Positions 54,544 to 64,000 of a stretch of 64,000 nt of DNA are shown here, piece after piece. Numbering within the stretch: position 1 is the first letter of the stretch; the number at the start of each line of letters is the position of its first letter. The stretch covers positions 1 to 64,000 of the forward strand of contig CAJQUW010007914.1 in the NCBI GenBank assembly GCA_907163375.1, in the 5' to 3' direction. Both the position numbers and the translations under genes were made by a program. The notes beneath the pieces are model-generated. The model did no database searches, was not told the origin of the DNA, and saw nothing but the letters and a program-made list of their open reading frames with translations. This DNA is from Prostheceraeus crozeri. Taxonomy: Eukaryota; Platyhelminthes; Polycladida; Euryleptidae.

Positions 54544-55332
54544 TCTAATGATTCAATGCCTCCGGCTTTCACGAGGTCGAAATGATATTTCAATGCGCCT
54601 TGGTCTTGGCACCACCATGAAAAATAGCTTGCCGGCTGGGAATCGAACCCAGTTTTCGAATTGCTAACGCGGCATGAAGATCACCAAGACCAGCGAAGCA
54701 CACCCTCCATGATCGTGTCAAGAGCAAGTAAAGCTTTCAGCGCGCATTATGACGTTACATTCCTGGTTTGATTTAATAGAACAGATGCAACCGCTTCCAG
54801 GCGACCTCGGACAATCGATCTAATGATTCAATGCCTCCGGCTTTCACGAGATCGAAATGATATTTCAATGCGCCTTGCTCTTGGCACCACCATGAAAAAT
54901 GGCTTGCCGGCTGGGAATCGAACCCAGTCTTCGAATTGCTAACGCGGCATGAAGATCACCAAGACCAGCGAAGCACACCCTCCATGATCGTGTCAAGAGC
55001 AAGTAAAGCTTTCAGCGCGCATTATGACGTCCGAGGTCGCCTGGAAGCGGTTGCATCTGTTCTATTAAATCAAACCAGGAATGTAACGTCATAATGCGCG
55101 CTGAAAGCTTTACTTGCTCTTGACACGATCATGGAGGGTGTGCTTCGCTGGTCTTGGTGATCTTCATGCCGCGTTAGCAATTCGAAGACTGGGTTCGATT
55201 CCCAGCCGGCAAGCCATTTTTCATGGTGGTGCCAAGAGCAAGGCGCATTGAAATATCATTTCGACCTCGTGAAAGCCGGAGGCATTGAATCATTAGATCG
55301 ATTGTCCGAGGTCGCCTGGAAGCGGTTGCATC
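54544..55332. mobile_element. Composite SINE insertion with internal palindrome and 13-bp target duplication
   Basis: Flanked on both sides by TGTGTCCGACCTA (54531-54543 and 55333-55345), an exact 13-bp direct repeat typical of LINE-driven insertion. Inside are three copies of a roughly 200-bp unit, two on the minus strand and one on the plus strand. Each contains a tRNA-like B box (CTGGGTTCGATTCCCAG read in the SINE sense) and an A-box-like TGGTCTTGGTGA. The linking segment around GATGCAACCGCTTCCAGGCG occurs once in one orientation and its complement occurs twice, making a large inverted repeat. The T-arm stem is perfect but no matching acceptor stem exists, so these are SINEs, not tRNA genes. 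Confidence 0.8.
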
Positions 55333-55500
55333 TGTGTCCGACCTACCTCTTCTTCATGACATCGAAAATCCGCCCAACCTGCGCCATCTGTCTCGCTATG
55401 CCCCGTGTGGAGTCTCTTTACTGCACCTTCTCTTAGATCCGACCGGCCTAGATATCATTATCAACCGGCCTTATTATCAACCGACACTAGATAACAAAGT
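55333..55500 (+). pseudogene. LINE C-terminal fragment, part 2
   Basis: After the second copy of the target duplication the frame reads LPLLHDIENPPNLRHLSRYA, like the tail of LINE reverse-transcriptase proteins (a helix, then NPP-x(2)-L-x(2)-RSR). Strand and order agree with part 1. Confidence 0.5.
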
Positions 55501-56782
55501 AGCCGGTATTGCATAATTCTATCTGGATCAGTTGATATCAAGCAACATCAACCGCTTGATAATCGAAACTTGATTTTGAAAATCGAAAGAAAAAAATTCT
55601 AGAAATGAATCTTTATCCATGTACGCGTGGGCATGAAAGATCCAATTCTATGTACAAGATAGAAAATGCCATAGATAGAGGCACCATGCTACACTGAATG
55701 CCTTTAGAATTGACGGATATCTATGGAATCAATCAATAGTTGAACAATTTCTGTAACTAATATTGCAAATTATCCGATTAGAGCTTTACATAGAACACTT
55801 CCCCAGAGTTTGATAATGCTCATGATAATTTGGCAAGCGTATCACAATATGTGAACTTAAAGACCTTTTTAAAGTTAAAAACACGATATGTTAATTCATA
55901 TCAGCATCAGTAGTTAAATACAGTATAGTTTTAAATTTGACGATGTTAGCCTTTATTTGATATATTTGCACACACCTGTACATGTCATACCATGTAAAGC
56001 GTTGCATGATCAATATTATGTATTCAAATTTAAATAAAAAAGCACCACCTTTATTTCATCAGTGATGTTCGAATTGGAAGCTGTGTAATTAAGAAAACTT
56101 GATTCAATGATTCTTGAGCATATGAAAAAGGACAAATGGCTAAAATTCATGAATTTGATAAACATTTTGAGTCTGTTCAAACAGCACTGCTTTTATTACA
56201 TTGATGACAGTCTTACAAGTTGTGTGCCAACATTGTATGCTTAAACGGATAAGGTTCGTAATGTTTATCATATTAAATAGCCGATTAGGCAACGGATAGA
56301 CCACATGTTAAAAAAAGAATAGCAATTCTTTGTTATTATTACATACTTTCCTATCATCCTTCCTCGCTTCACATCGCTCCCAAAATTACGATGCAACACA
56401 GCTGGCGTATGCACGTTTCAATGGCGATAGTACATGTAGTTTTATCAGCTCTTGTTGTTTTAATAGCAATAAAAAATTTGAATTATACCTTTTCAAAATA
56501 TTGATTGCTTAAATGTCTACTGAAAATTGATTCCAAACAATAGGCTTTCATCAGTTATCGCATGAAAACGTCTAAGGATGGGGGATGGGACAGTTGAGCC
56601 GTGCTGAATACAACTCAAATTGAGATCTTTAAAAATGCCGGGTACATGTAAGTTATAAATAGTATGCTGGAATCTCAGTTGCCATTGATCAGAAAAATGC
56701 AGTAACTACACTTCCATTTAGGAAATGTAATGAGCAGATTTTGAGGCATTATAATCTATCCGCTCTGTAGGGATCTAATGTG
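55501..56782. other. No gene recognised
   Basis: AT-rich anonymous DNA. No repeats with clear ends, no motif-bearing ORF. Confidence 0.45.
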
Positions 56783-57134
56783 CAGGGTGTTCGCGATCTT
56801 CTTACGGATTTTTATCAGTAATATTAAGGTGAATACCACTGCGCATTGAACAAAGTTGTTGGACAAATGAGCTAATGCAAATAGGCCTGCACTCGACGAA
56901 AAGGTGCACCATCAATGAATAAGTTTGAGTTTTATTTCATTAGATACAAAATCAATCATATGGAATGGAGCGCATTGGTTGCTTTGGTGGACGTTAGGCA
57001 TGCTTTTCTAACTGTGTTGTGTATTTGCTATCTGGTCTCTTCCTAGAGGTGACTGAGTTTGCTTCAGTTGCCACTTTCGTGATAACATGATCGTGAGAAG
57101 GTGAGTGAAAATTCCGACATCGACAGACAGACAG

Positions 57135-57250
57135 CCTGTTAAGCAAGAACATCGATTCTTTGGAAAAGCTGATTATGAAAACTCCTTCCAAGGCTCCGAG
57201 AAAATGTGTGGATGATGACAAGGCGCAAAGACTTTTGGTTGTCAAGATGG
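57135..57250 (+). other. Weak exon-like stretch inside the DNA transposon
   Basis: An open stretch reads LLSKNIDSLEKLIMKTPSKA and RKCVDDDKAQRLLVVKM, and ends exactly at ATGGTAAGT, a strong splice-donor match. ACAGACAGACAG precedes it. It could be a remnant exon of the transposon's own transposase or of a host gene. There is no family match. Confidence 0.25.
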
Positions 57251-57705
57251 TAAGTATCGTTGTAGCTTTTGAAGATGATTCCATCAAGAAGGGTTGATTG
57301 AACAAGAAGTCGAATTTTCTCTGTTTTCCGAAAGCAATGTACTCAAGGAAGGGTTACCAAACATTTGAATCATACAGTTTTGCAGTACGCTATTTGAAAC
57401 CTTAAGTTATTCGTAATCGACTTTAGTTTTGTCTTTTGATGATTGAAGGTTTAAAATATAGGATCCTATATTTCATCTTCAATATCAGTTTTAGTGATCA
57501 GACAACATTCTCAATGGGAATGTCAACCTCACGAACTCTCACTTGATTGACGCGAAACCGAGGCAATCACCTTTGACAACTTCTTGTTCTGTGGTCTCAT
57601 CTTACTCTGCGATTGGATAAGTTGCCAGGTAATGGAGGAAGCCGTCAATGTAGAACGGTACAAAGGCATTTTGTTGTACAAAGTACTTCCAGTCAAGACA
57701 CAGCT

Positions 57706-57706
57706 A

Positions 57707-57742
<36 letters not shown>
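57706..57742. repeat. (TA)n microsatellite, probable LINE 3' tail
   Basis: About 18 uninterrupted TA units. It lies about 40 bases past the stop codon of the minus-strand LINE and probably marks that LINE's simple-repeat 3' end. Confidence 0.8.
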
Positions 57743-57745
<3 letters not shown>

Positions 57746-57778
57746 GTATGAAATGTACAGTGATAAAGAGAAAGAAAG

Positions 57779-60423
57779 TTAAACACAAAGATCAGTTTCA
57801 CGAAGCCACGTGCGTAAGTCACGATCGACGGTCTTCAGGTCACCACACATTCCAATTACAGGACGCATCAGGACGTGTTCACTAGTTTGAACGTCTCCGC
57901 ATCTGCAGGAATCACTTGAGGACAGACCGATCTTATGCATGAATGCAGCGAATCTGCCGTGTCCAGATCGGAGGCGATTCAGGAGGACCCACTGTCCTCT
58001 GGGGAGATCGGAGCCGGGAGGATGGCAAGCCGGTTCGGATATGAAGCGCCGAAGTCCGTGACTCGCCTGTGTCCATTTTCGTCTCCATTCATCTGCAGCC
58101 CATGAGTTGGAATAGGTTGTTGATAGTGGGATAAGGCCATTGTGTTGTCTGGATAGAGGGTTGCGTGACTTAAGTCTTCTTGATGGTCGGTCGTTGGCGA
58201 AGAGCTTCTTATGCAGCAGGTGGTCACTGTCCGAAGCTCTTTGGTGAAGTCGTATCGCGAGTCTTTCGCGGCGGATGTCAGGAGGTTCAATGCCACTCAG
58301 AATGGGCAGGATGTCAATTGGTGTACTGCGTATACAACCAGAGATTAGTCGCATAGTGTCATTTAGAGCGCAGTCTATCTTCTTGGAGTGGGTACTCTGC
58401 ATCCAGATTGGCGAACAATACTCCGCGCTGGAGTAGCAGAGAGCAAGGGCGGAGGTTCGAAGCACAGAGAACTCGGCGCCCCAACGGCAACTAGCGAGGG
58501 TGCGTAGTATTGAATTACGGGCGTTGATCTTGGCTGCGACTTGTTTAAGGTGTTGCCCGTACGTAAGTGATCGGTCTAGCGTTATGCCGAGGTACTTCGG
58601 AGAGATAACAGGTGAGATGACTTTCCCTCGTAGATGGACGTTTAACTGTTTGTTGGCCTGACAGTTCTTGAGATGAAAAACACTGCATACTGTTTTTTCG
58701 GCATTTAGTCTTGGTCTCCATCGATGAAAGTAACAAGTCAGTTTGTCAAGGTCATTGTTAAGTGTCCGCTCGATTTCGGTAGTAACGTTTCCTTTAGTTA
58801 GTAGGGCTATGTCGTCAGCGTAGATATACTTATGGCTAGTCGTAACAGGTAGGTCGTGAGTGTAGATGTTGAACAGCAATGGTGCAAGTACAGAGCCTTG
58901 TGGTAAGCCATTACGAAGAAAACGACGTCGAGATGACTGCCCACGGAGATTGACCACAAAGCTTCGTTGACTAACCAGTGTCATAATCATTTTGACCATG
59001 TGCTTAGAGGGAATGGTTTTCAATAACTTCAAGTTAAGACCTCGTAGCCATACTGTGTCGTATGCGGCTGAAAGGTCGATAAAAACAGCACCAGCAAAAA
59101 CGTTTTCATCATAGGCATCTTCGATGTCTTCAGTTAGCAAGGCAACTTGATCAGTGGTACAGCGGTTAGGGCGGAAGCCGGCCTGTTCATGAGGAAGAAC
59201 AGATTCGACGATGGGAGTGATACGGTTGTAGATCAGACGCTCGAACAGCTTGAATGCGATGCAAAGTAAACTGATCGGCCTGTAGCTGGTGGGAGAAACC
59301 TGAGGTTTATTTGGCTTCAGGACGGCTATAACTTTTGCAGTTCTCCAGATTTTAGGAATTTTGTGAGATTTTAAGCAGGTTGTGAAAAATGACGTCAGCC
59401 ATGCGATGTATAAATTTGTCAGGTTTTTGTAGAATTCAGGATGGAGGTTATCCGGTCCTGGGCTTTTTCCGCTTTTACTGAAGTGGATTGCGCTGCAAAT
59501 TTCTTCCTCCGAAAAGTTGTAGCAGAGATCGATGTCAGCATATGGGGCATTCCAGGAAGACTTGAGATCGCAGTTTACTGTGCGTGTGAAAGCTTTATCT
59601 GGACTGGAATACTTTCCACTAGACAGGAGGCTGTGAGCGATTTGATTTGGTGTAACAGGAGTCACGGTGGTGGTTACAGTTTTTCGGGCCGTTAGTTTAT
59701 TCAGAGTGTTCCACGCTTCTCTGCTTGAGTGCTTCATATCAATCTTATCAATGGATGATAGCCAGCGAGCTTGTCTGCGAGTATTGATGTACTTGATGAG
59801 TTCGTTTGCAGACTGCTTCTTTTCTTCTAGTGAGACGGATTGCTCATGTTGTCTAGCGAGTTCAGAGCATTTCTTGTCCCAGCAAGGTATATATGTCTTC
59901 CTGTAGCCACGTGGGATAGAGAATTTGGCTGCTCGGATTATGGCGCGTCGAAATTCCTGGAAGTTGTAATCGACGTTTGGCAGAGATGGGTCTGGGAGGT
60001 CATAGTTAGTTAACAGCTCCTTAAATTTCTCCCAGTTTGCCTTCCGAAAATTCCATCTTGGGAGATGACTTGTGGTCGTTGTTGATATGGCGGCTGGGTG
60101 GGTAATCAGTGTCGGTCGGTGTTGAGATCTCGGGAAATTCGGTAATACCGTACGAGTTGGGAGTGGTAGGAGGCTCGTCGTATTGGAGCTGAAGAATGTA
60201 AGATCTGGATTCGTATACGAATCCCAGCGGCTGAGTGAAATGTTTTGGGCTGCTTGTTGGCATACAGGAGTTGGAGGTCACCGTTGGAAGCCCATTCTGA
60301 GATGGAAATACCGTTAGAGTCGTTTTGACGATATCCCCATCTGCAATTATGACTGTTGAAGTCCCCAGAGTAGATGACGGGATGTGGCAGGATAGGAGGT
60401 AAAAAATCTATGAAATCGAACAC
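57779..60423 (-). pseudogene. LINE endonuclease-reverse transcriptase, one frameshift in the endonuclease
   Basis: The frame that ends at 57779 is open without interruption from about 60.21 kb, much further upstream than its first internal Met at 59737. It includes NFPRSQHRPTLITHPAA, NWEKFKELLTNYDLPDP and CWDKKCSELARQHEQS. The reverse transcriptase has GKSPGPDNLHPEFYK, YRPISLLCIAFKLFERLI, FIDLSAAYDTVW (catalytic Asp), NGLPQGSVLAPLLFNIY and an intact YADD. The C-terminus has CRCGDVQTSEHVL, a zinc-knuckle-like motif. Upstream, SGDFNSHNCRWGY is the conserved endonuclease motif, but it is in another frame; a single one-base slip near 60.22 kb separates the two. The RT core is therefore complete and the copy is young, though it lacks an intact endonuclease. 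Confidence 0.85.
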
Positions 60424-60873
60424 TGATGCACCAATATGATGGGGCAGGGTGAACTCCAGACATCAAAATTGAATAATCGTTTGATTGATCGAGATACGCT
60501 TGCTCCCTTTTCTTCAAAAAGCCTAGACGTTCCACTGTTGGACTTCTGGGTATGGAGCCAGACGCGAAATGGTGCTAAATAACTAACTAAACCCAAAAAA
60601 CATTTGCATGAACTGAAACGAAGACTAACATTATCAATTGGACAACAGAAAGACATATTAAGTAAAGAAGGGGTTAATTAATTATCATGCTTATAGGCAC
60701 TCTGTCATGCGCCATGAGATTTGCATACTCTCTGATATAAGTCACATGAAAGTCGTTTTAGTAAAGGTTTTCAGCGGACTTCGATTTTTGGTTCTTTAAA
60801 CATTGTAAAAACCTATGTTTATGTTGCATAATAACAACTTATAAAAATCAGCAAGAAGATCGCGAACACCCTG

Positions 60874-63170
60874 TATGTTGAGTGAAACTGACATCATTAA
60901 TTAAAAAGATATTGTGAATAGTTTTCATATAATGCTGCTATAGATACATTTTTTCGATAATGAATTTTATTTTTCATGCTTGACAAGATGATTTTCAGCA
61001 CATGACAGTAATTCATTTAAAAAGTGGATGTGAAGACACACTAAATATTTCCGTCAATATCGGATCGAATGTAGTGGAGCGCCGTAGACATAGTGTATTG
61101 TTTCCCCTTTGGAGACAACACCTCAGACGTTGAAACAATGGCGGGTGACGGCAGATGGATCTAGGGCAGACTGACGAGCCAGCTGTTGAAGGAATTCGAT
61201 GGCTTGAACGGCTAGGGGAATGAAAGCAATGCCCATTTCCCTGCAATCTTCCATGTGGACTCAGAGCATGGCCAGTGGTATGGGCCGCACCGCTCAGCGC
61301 AAGCTTCTGGAGAGAGAAAGTCACGGTGACGTCGATTGCCGCTGGAAGTCCATTTTTGATACATTCGTGATGAATGAACTTGTAAAGCATAACTTTATTT
61401 GCTCCTTGTCAGTAGTCACTGAGTTATTTGAATTGATTAAGAGGCTTTATTCTGTCAGAAGAAAATGATAAAAAATATCGATTTTCAAAATGGACTCTTG
61501 AATAAAGGTCTAAGTTTTCTGCTAAACTGGCAGATTTAGCAGAACCACACAGACACTAGAAGTCACAAAATATTAGAATCAGAGCTTTTATAGTTATGGA
61601 GCAATATTCAAAATCTGTAAGGGCTCCAGGACCCTCGGGCTGAATAGAGTTAACGTGCGATCAATTTCATTATGCATCAAGGAAAGAGTAAGGTATCATA
61701 AAGGATTCTAAAAGGAAGCTGTCATGATTGCGTTTATAAATTTTGTCTGGTGAAAACTCAGGCCGAATGATTATTAAGCAACCTACATAATTGTGGAATG
61801 TCCTCCGTATTTGATAATTATGGACTCTTTTGTTAAGGCTTTATGTACTATAGGATATTAATTTTTCGCCCGCTATTTGCCGACTTTCTTCAGAGTTGTG
61901 GTTACGACGGTGGCCCACCTGACGAGGTTGCAGCATAATGTAATTCTTACGGCCATTTCAAATGTAATTAAGATTTGTAGGCATCGTACAAAGGCAATTA
62001 CATTTCGTTTATATCACTCTTTGTTCGGGCTTGTTGAGAAAGACCATCAACTCTGTGAACACGACACTTTAAAGCCACGAAGTTGGCTCTGATACTGACT
62101 ATGTCTCGGATTAGAGTTAATCAGTTGTTGTCTATTGTCAATTACAAATTCAGTATACACGTATCTCATCCTGAGCACGGTCACGCCAATAAAGACTTTC
62201 AATTGGTTGATGAGTTACCTATCGATGTCATTTGCAATGTCATATGCAATTTTTGAAAAAAATTTCGATAATCTTTCACATTCCACGTTGCTGCTCGTCA
62301 TTGTTTCAGTAGATGTAAAGATTTTATAGTCATTTTTAACTTGTTTTTGAGAATTATTTTCCTTCTGTGTGAAATTCCCCTTGCATGTCATAGTGAAGTT
62401 ACGGTGGTCTATGTGTTCTCCGCTCATGTATTTTTTCAACTTCCGAAAGGTTACTTTTTTTTGAATTGTCAATTGTCGACTTTCATACTTTCATTGATAA
62501 TTCGATCCATTGTAATATATTTCGTTATGAGATAACACGTTTTGTTGAATTGTCAGTCACGTTTGCGTTAATGTGACCCTTGGTTACTTAGCAGTGCTAC
62601 AAAGTTTGTCAAATTAAGGTCAATGATTAAGGTTCTAGCTGATTCGTTAGTGCAAGGTTTGTTCGAAATTATTAAAGCGCGATATACAAAGTATTTCCGA
62701 AGGTCATGAAGACAGTTACATGGTTTCTATTAATTTATTTGTTGGTGCGTTGGTGAAAGGTTTATTAGAGGTTATTGGCAAGACGATATTCAAGGTATTT
62801 TTGAGGTTTATATGGCTCATCTCGGGTTCTTCGCTGGTTCGTCTATTCAGGGTTTCTTTGCAAGTATTGTCCGAACTAAAGTGATGGACACATTTTAGAT
62901 TGTGAACGTCAAAATCCTAACTTTTAAAACACCGTCAATGGAGGTTCGTGTTTCTGGGGGGGGGGGCGGTCGTGTATCATTTTCGAGATATATTATCGTA
63001 ACTGATAGATGGCCATCATCAATGAGAATAATTGCACAATTCACAGAAATCCCACATGGAAATTCCTTTTTTCGGAACCATAATACTGTAGTTATAGTCA
63101 TTTATTAATCATCTTTCCTTGATTAGACATTTTTCTTCCTCACGTCTAGCTGGTATAGATTTGTCAAATC
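60874..63170. other. No gene recognised
   Basis: AT-rich DNA. A GC-richer patch at about 61.08-61.34 kb is open on the minus strand in two frames (one reads DCREMGIAFIPLAVQAIEFL) and may be a retroelement scrap, but no motif is diagnostic. A run of about 10 G residues lies near 62957. Confidence 0.4.
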
Positions 63171-63179
63171 TTTGTGTTT

Positions 63180-63640
63180 CCGATATGGCGGATAGTGAGT
63201 TTTTGAGTCTAATCATCCTGTTGAGGAAATCGTGTTCGTAAAAAAAGGCGACCTACTAAACTTGGCTAACCAACTTAACGTTCAATGCAGCAAGTCCATT
63301 AATTAAGCTGAGATACAGTTTCGAATTTTTGGAGCTTTAAATCTGGTTCAGGAAACCTTTTCGGATCGCTAGGTCGATGCTCAGTTATCGAATGAAGGGT
63401 CGGCTTTGCACGAAATTGAAATTCTGAAACTGAAACTACAGATTGAGAGGGAAATTACTGAACGCGAAAAAACCCGTTCAGCTCAGGGCTCTATGCCACC
63501 AAACTCGAACGGTTTTTACATAAATGAGTTCTGAAACGTGTACCCCCCATTCAAGGAATCTAATATTGATAGTTGCTTCCTACATTTTGAGAGAGTAGCT
63601 CGAAATGAAATGACCTAAAAGCGCGTGGCCCATTATACTG
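63180..63640 (+). pseudogene. Gypsy-type gag remnant
   Basis: Translated pieces read LHEIEILKLKLQIEREITER (a coiled-coil typical of the N-terminal part of some Gypsy gag proteins) and YPPFKESNIDSCFLHFERVA, matching the conserved PPF-x(3)-(D/E)-x(4)-YFLHFEKVA block at the start of the gag capsid region. It is broken and is a fossil fragment; no terminal repeats or pol part were seen in the remaining 400 bases. Confidence 0.55.
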
Positions 63641-63684
63641 GAGAGTGTATTAGAAAGGGAAGCTCAAGAAGCTTCTTTCAGAGT

Positions 63685-63785
63685 TGAATCCGGGTCCAGA
63701 TCGTCCACTTCGGGTCGGACAGACCCGCTGACCCGGACAAACCTGGACCCGTAAGACCCGGACGGATACGCGGACCCAAAATTTT
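63685..63785. repeat. Degenerate ACCCGGAC repeat patch
   Basis: About 100 bases in which ACCCG, CCCGGAC and GGACCCG words recur many times on both strands (for example GACCCGGACGGATACGCGGA), standing out from the AT-rich surroundings. It could be the end of a DNA transposon or a decayed minisatellite. Confidence 0.5.
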
Positions 63786-64000
63786 TCCACATTTCCGTAA
63801 CTAAGAAACAGCAGGCCTATGCCTATAGGGTGGATCATTGTTGCACATGCATCGTCTTACATCTAGTCCTATATTTAGGCTTGTATGATGACCTATTCAG
63901 AAGATTCAATACCCTTGATAGGCCTACAAGCTTTAGGGACGACCGATTTTGATAGACTAGGATATAGTCCAGTAATTTTAATGATAGTCTATAAGCAATC

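Larger units (their letters stand above)
57706..60560 (-). mobile_element. Jockey/RTE-type LINE inserted in the DNA transposon
   Basis: A minus-strand non-LTR element with a TA-repeat 3' tail, a long reverse-transcriptase frame with a C-terminal zinc-binding motif, and the end of an endonuclease domain. The 5' limit is not clear; recognisable coding sequence fades near 60.45 kb, so the copy is probably 5'-truncated. It lies wholly between the inverted ends at 56783 and 60873. Confidence 0.75.
56783..60873. mobile_element. 4.1-kb inverted-repeat DNA transposon carrying a LINE
   Basis: The left end CAGGGTGTTCGCGATCTTCTT (56783) is matched by its exact complement ending at 60873, and similarity continues inward to about 44 bp (GATTTTTAT-x-AGT and beyond). 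The outer bases are TG on the left and TA on the right, so a TA target duplication is possible but not proven. About 2.9 kb of the interior is a later LINE insertion (57706 to about 60560), so the original element was about 1.2 kb and probably non-autonomous. The superfamily is uncertain; CAGGGTGT ends occur in IS630/mariner groups. Confidence 0.7.

Noticed and set aside
54640-55215. tRNA-like sequence with a perfect T-arm (CTGGGTTCGATTCCCAG)
   Set aside because: No acceptor stem pairs with the bases after the T-arm, no proper anticodon arm can be drawn, and the unit occurs three times within a target-duplicated insertion. It is a SINE head.
61013-61390. 125-codon minus-strand frame in a GC-richer patch
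   Set aside because: An alternative frame of the same patch is equally open and looks somewhat like retroelement sequence, but neither has a diagnostic motif.
1-64000. CRISPR arrays, bacterial operons, toxin-antitoxin or phage-defence systems
   Set aside because: No regularly spaced repeats, ribosome-binding-site patterns or dense co-directional genes. Splice-like signals, SINEs, LINEs and chromodomain integrase all point to an animal genome.

Overview
This 64 kb window is AT-rich animal DNA, most likely from a marine invertebrate. It has no bacterial operon signals, and it is packed with tRNA-derived SINEs, CR1/Jockey-type LINEs, hAT and Tc1/mariner transposons, a Ty3/Gypsy fossil and a large Polinton (Maverick). 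I cannot fix the phylum from sequence alone. I could not identify any complete host protein-coding gene. The recognisable coding capacity belongs to mobile elements, and the rest looks like intergenic or intronic DNA. Two short exon-like stretches (near 12.3 kb and 57.1 kb) are flagged as weak candidates.

Layout. 0-19 kb: mostly anonymous AT-rich DNA carrying a non-autonomous hAT element with an exact 8-bp target duplication (340-1459), a fold-back repeat (4045-4905), a second hAT-like MITE (6814-7328), a terminal-inverted-repeat element with CTCATGA repeats (9347-10028) and tRNA-type SINEs at about 11.0, 14.5 and 16.6 kb. 19.1-27.0 kb: a nested stack, in which a broken Ty3/Gypsy fossil is split by a CR1/Jockey-like LINE that itself contains a Tc1 element with TA target duplications (20106-21702). 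27.0-29.35 kb: nothing recognised.

29.57-48.47 kb: a Polinton of about 18.9 kb with roughly 800-bp terminal inverted repeats that are nearly identical, so it is fairly young. It sits inside the 3' part of an older minus-strand LINE, whose two halves lie at about 29.35-29.57 and 48.47-50.17 kb. Its parts include a protein-primed DNA polymerase B region, an adenain-like protease, a capsid-like region, a basic core-like protein, a chromodomain integrase and several unassigned structural-type genes. The element looks broken, with about four or five breaks, and is treated here as a fossil. Its most interesting region is a transcription-factor-like group: two PC4-like paralogues next to a region with clear similarity to the TATA-binding protein. 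The same element carries several strong TATA boxes and a repeated module-promoter-small-gene cassette.

50-64 kb: a DD41D-type mariner transposase fragment, a composite SINE insertion with an internal palindrome and a 13-bp target duplication inside an old LINE fragment (54.5-55.3 kb), a 4.1-kb inverted-repeat transposon carrying a nearly full-length LINE with an intact reverse-transcriptase core (56.78-60.87 kb), anonymous DNA, and a Gypsy gag-like remnant near 63.2-63.6 kb.
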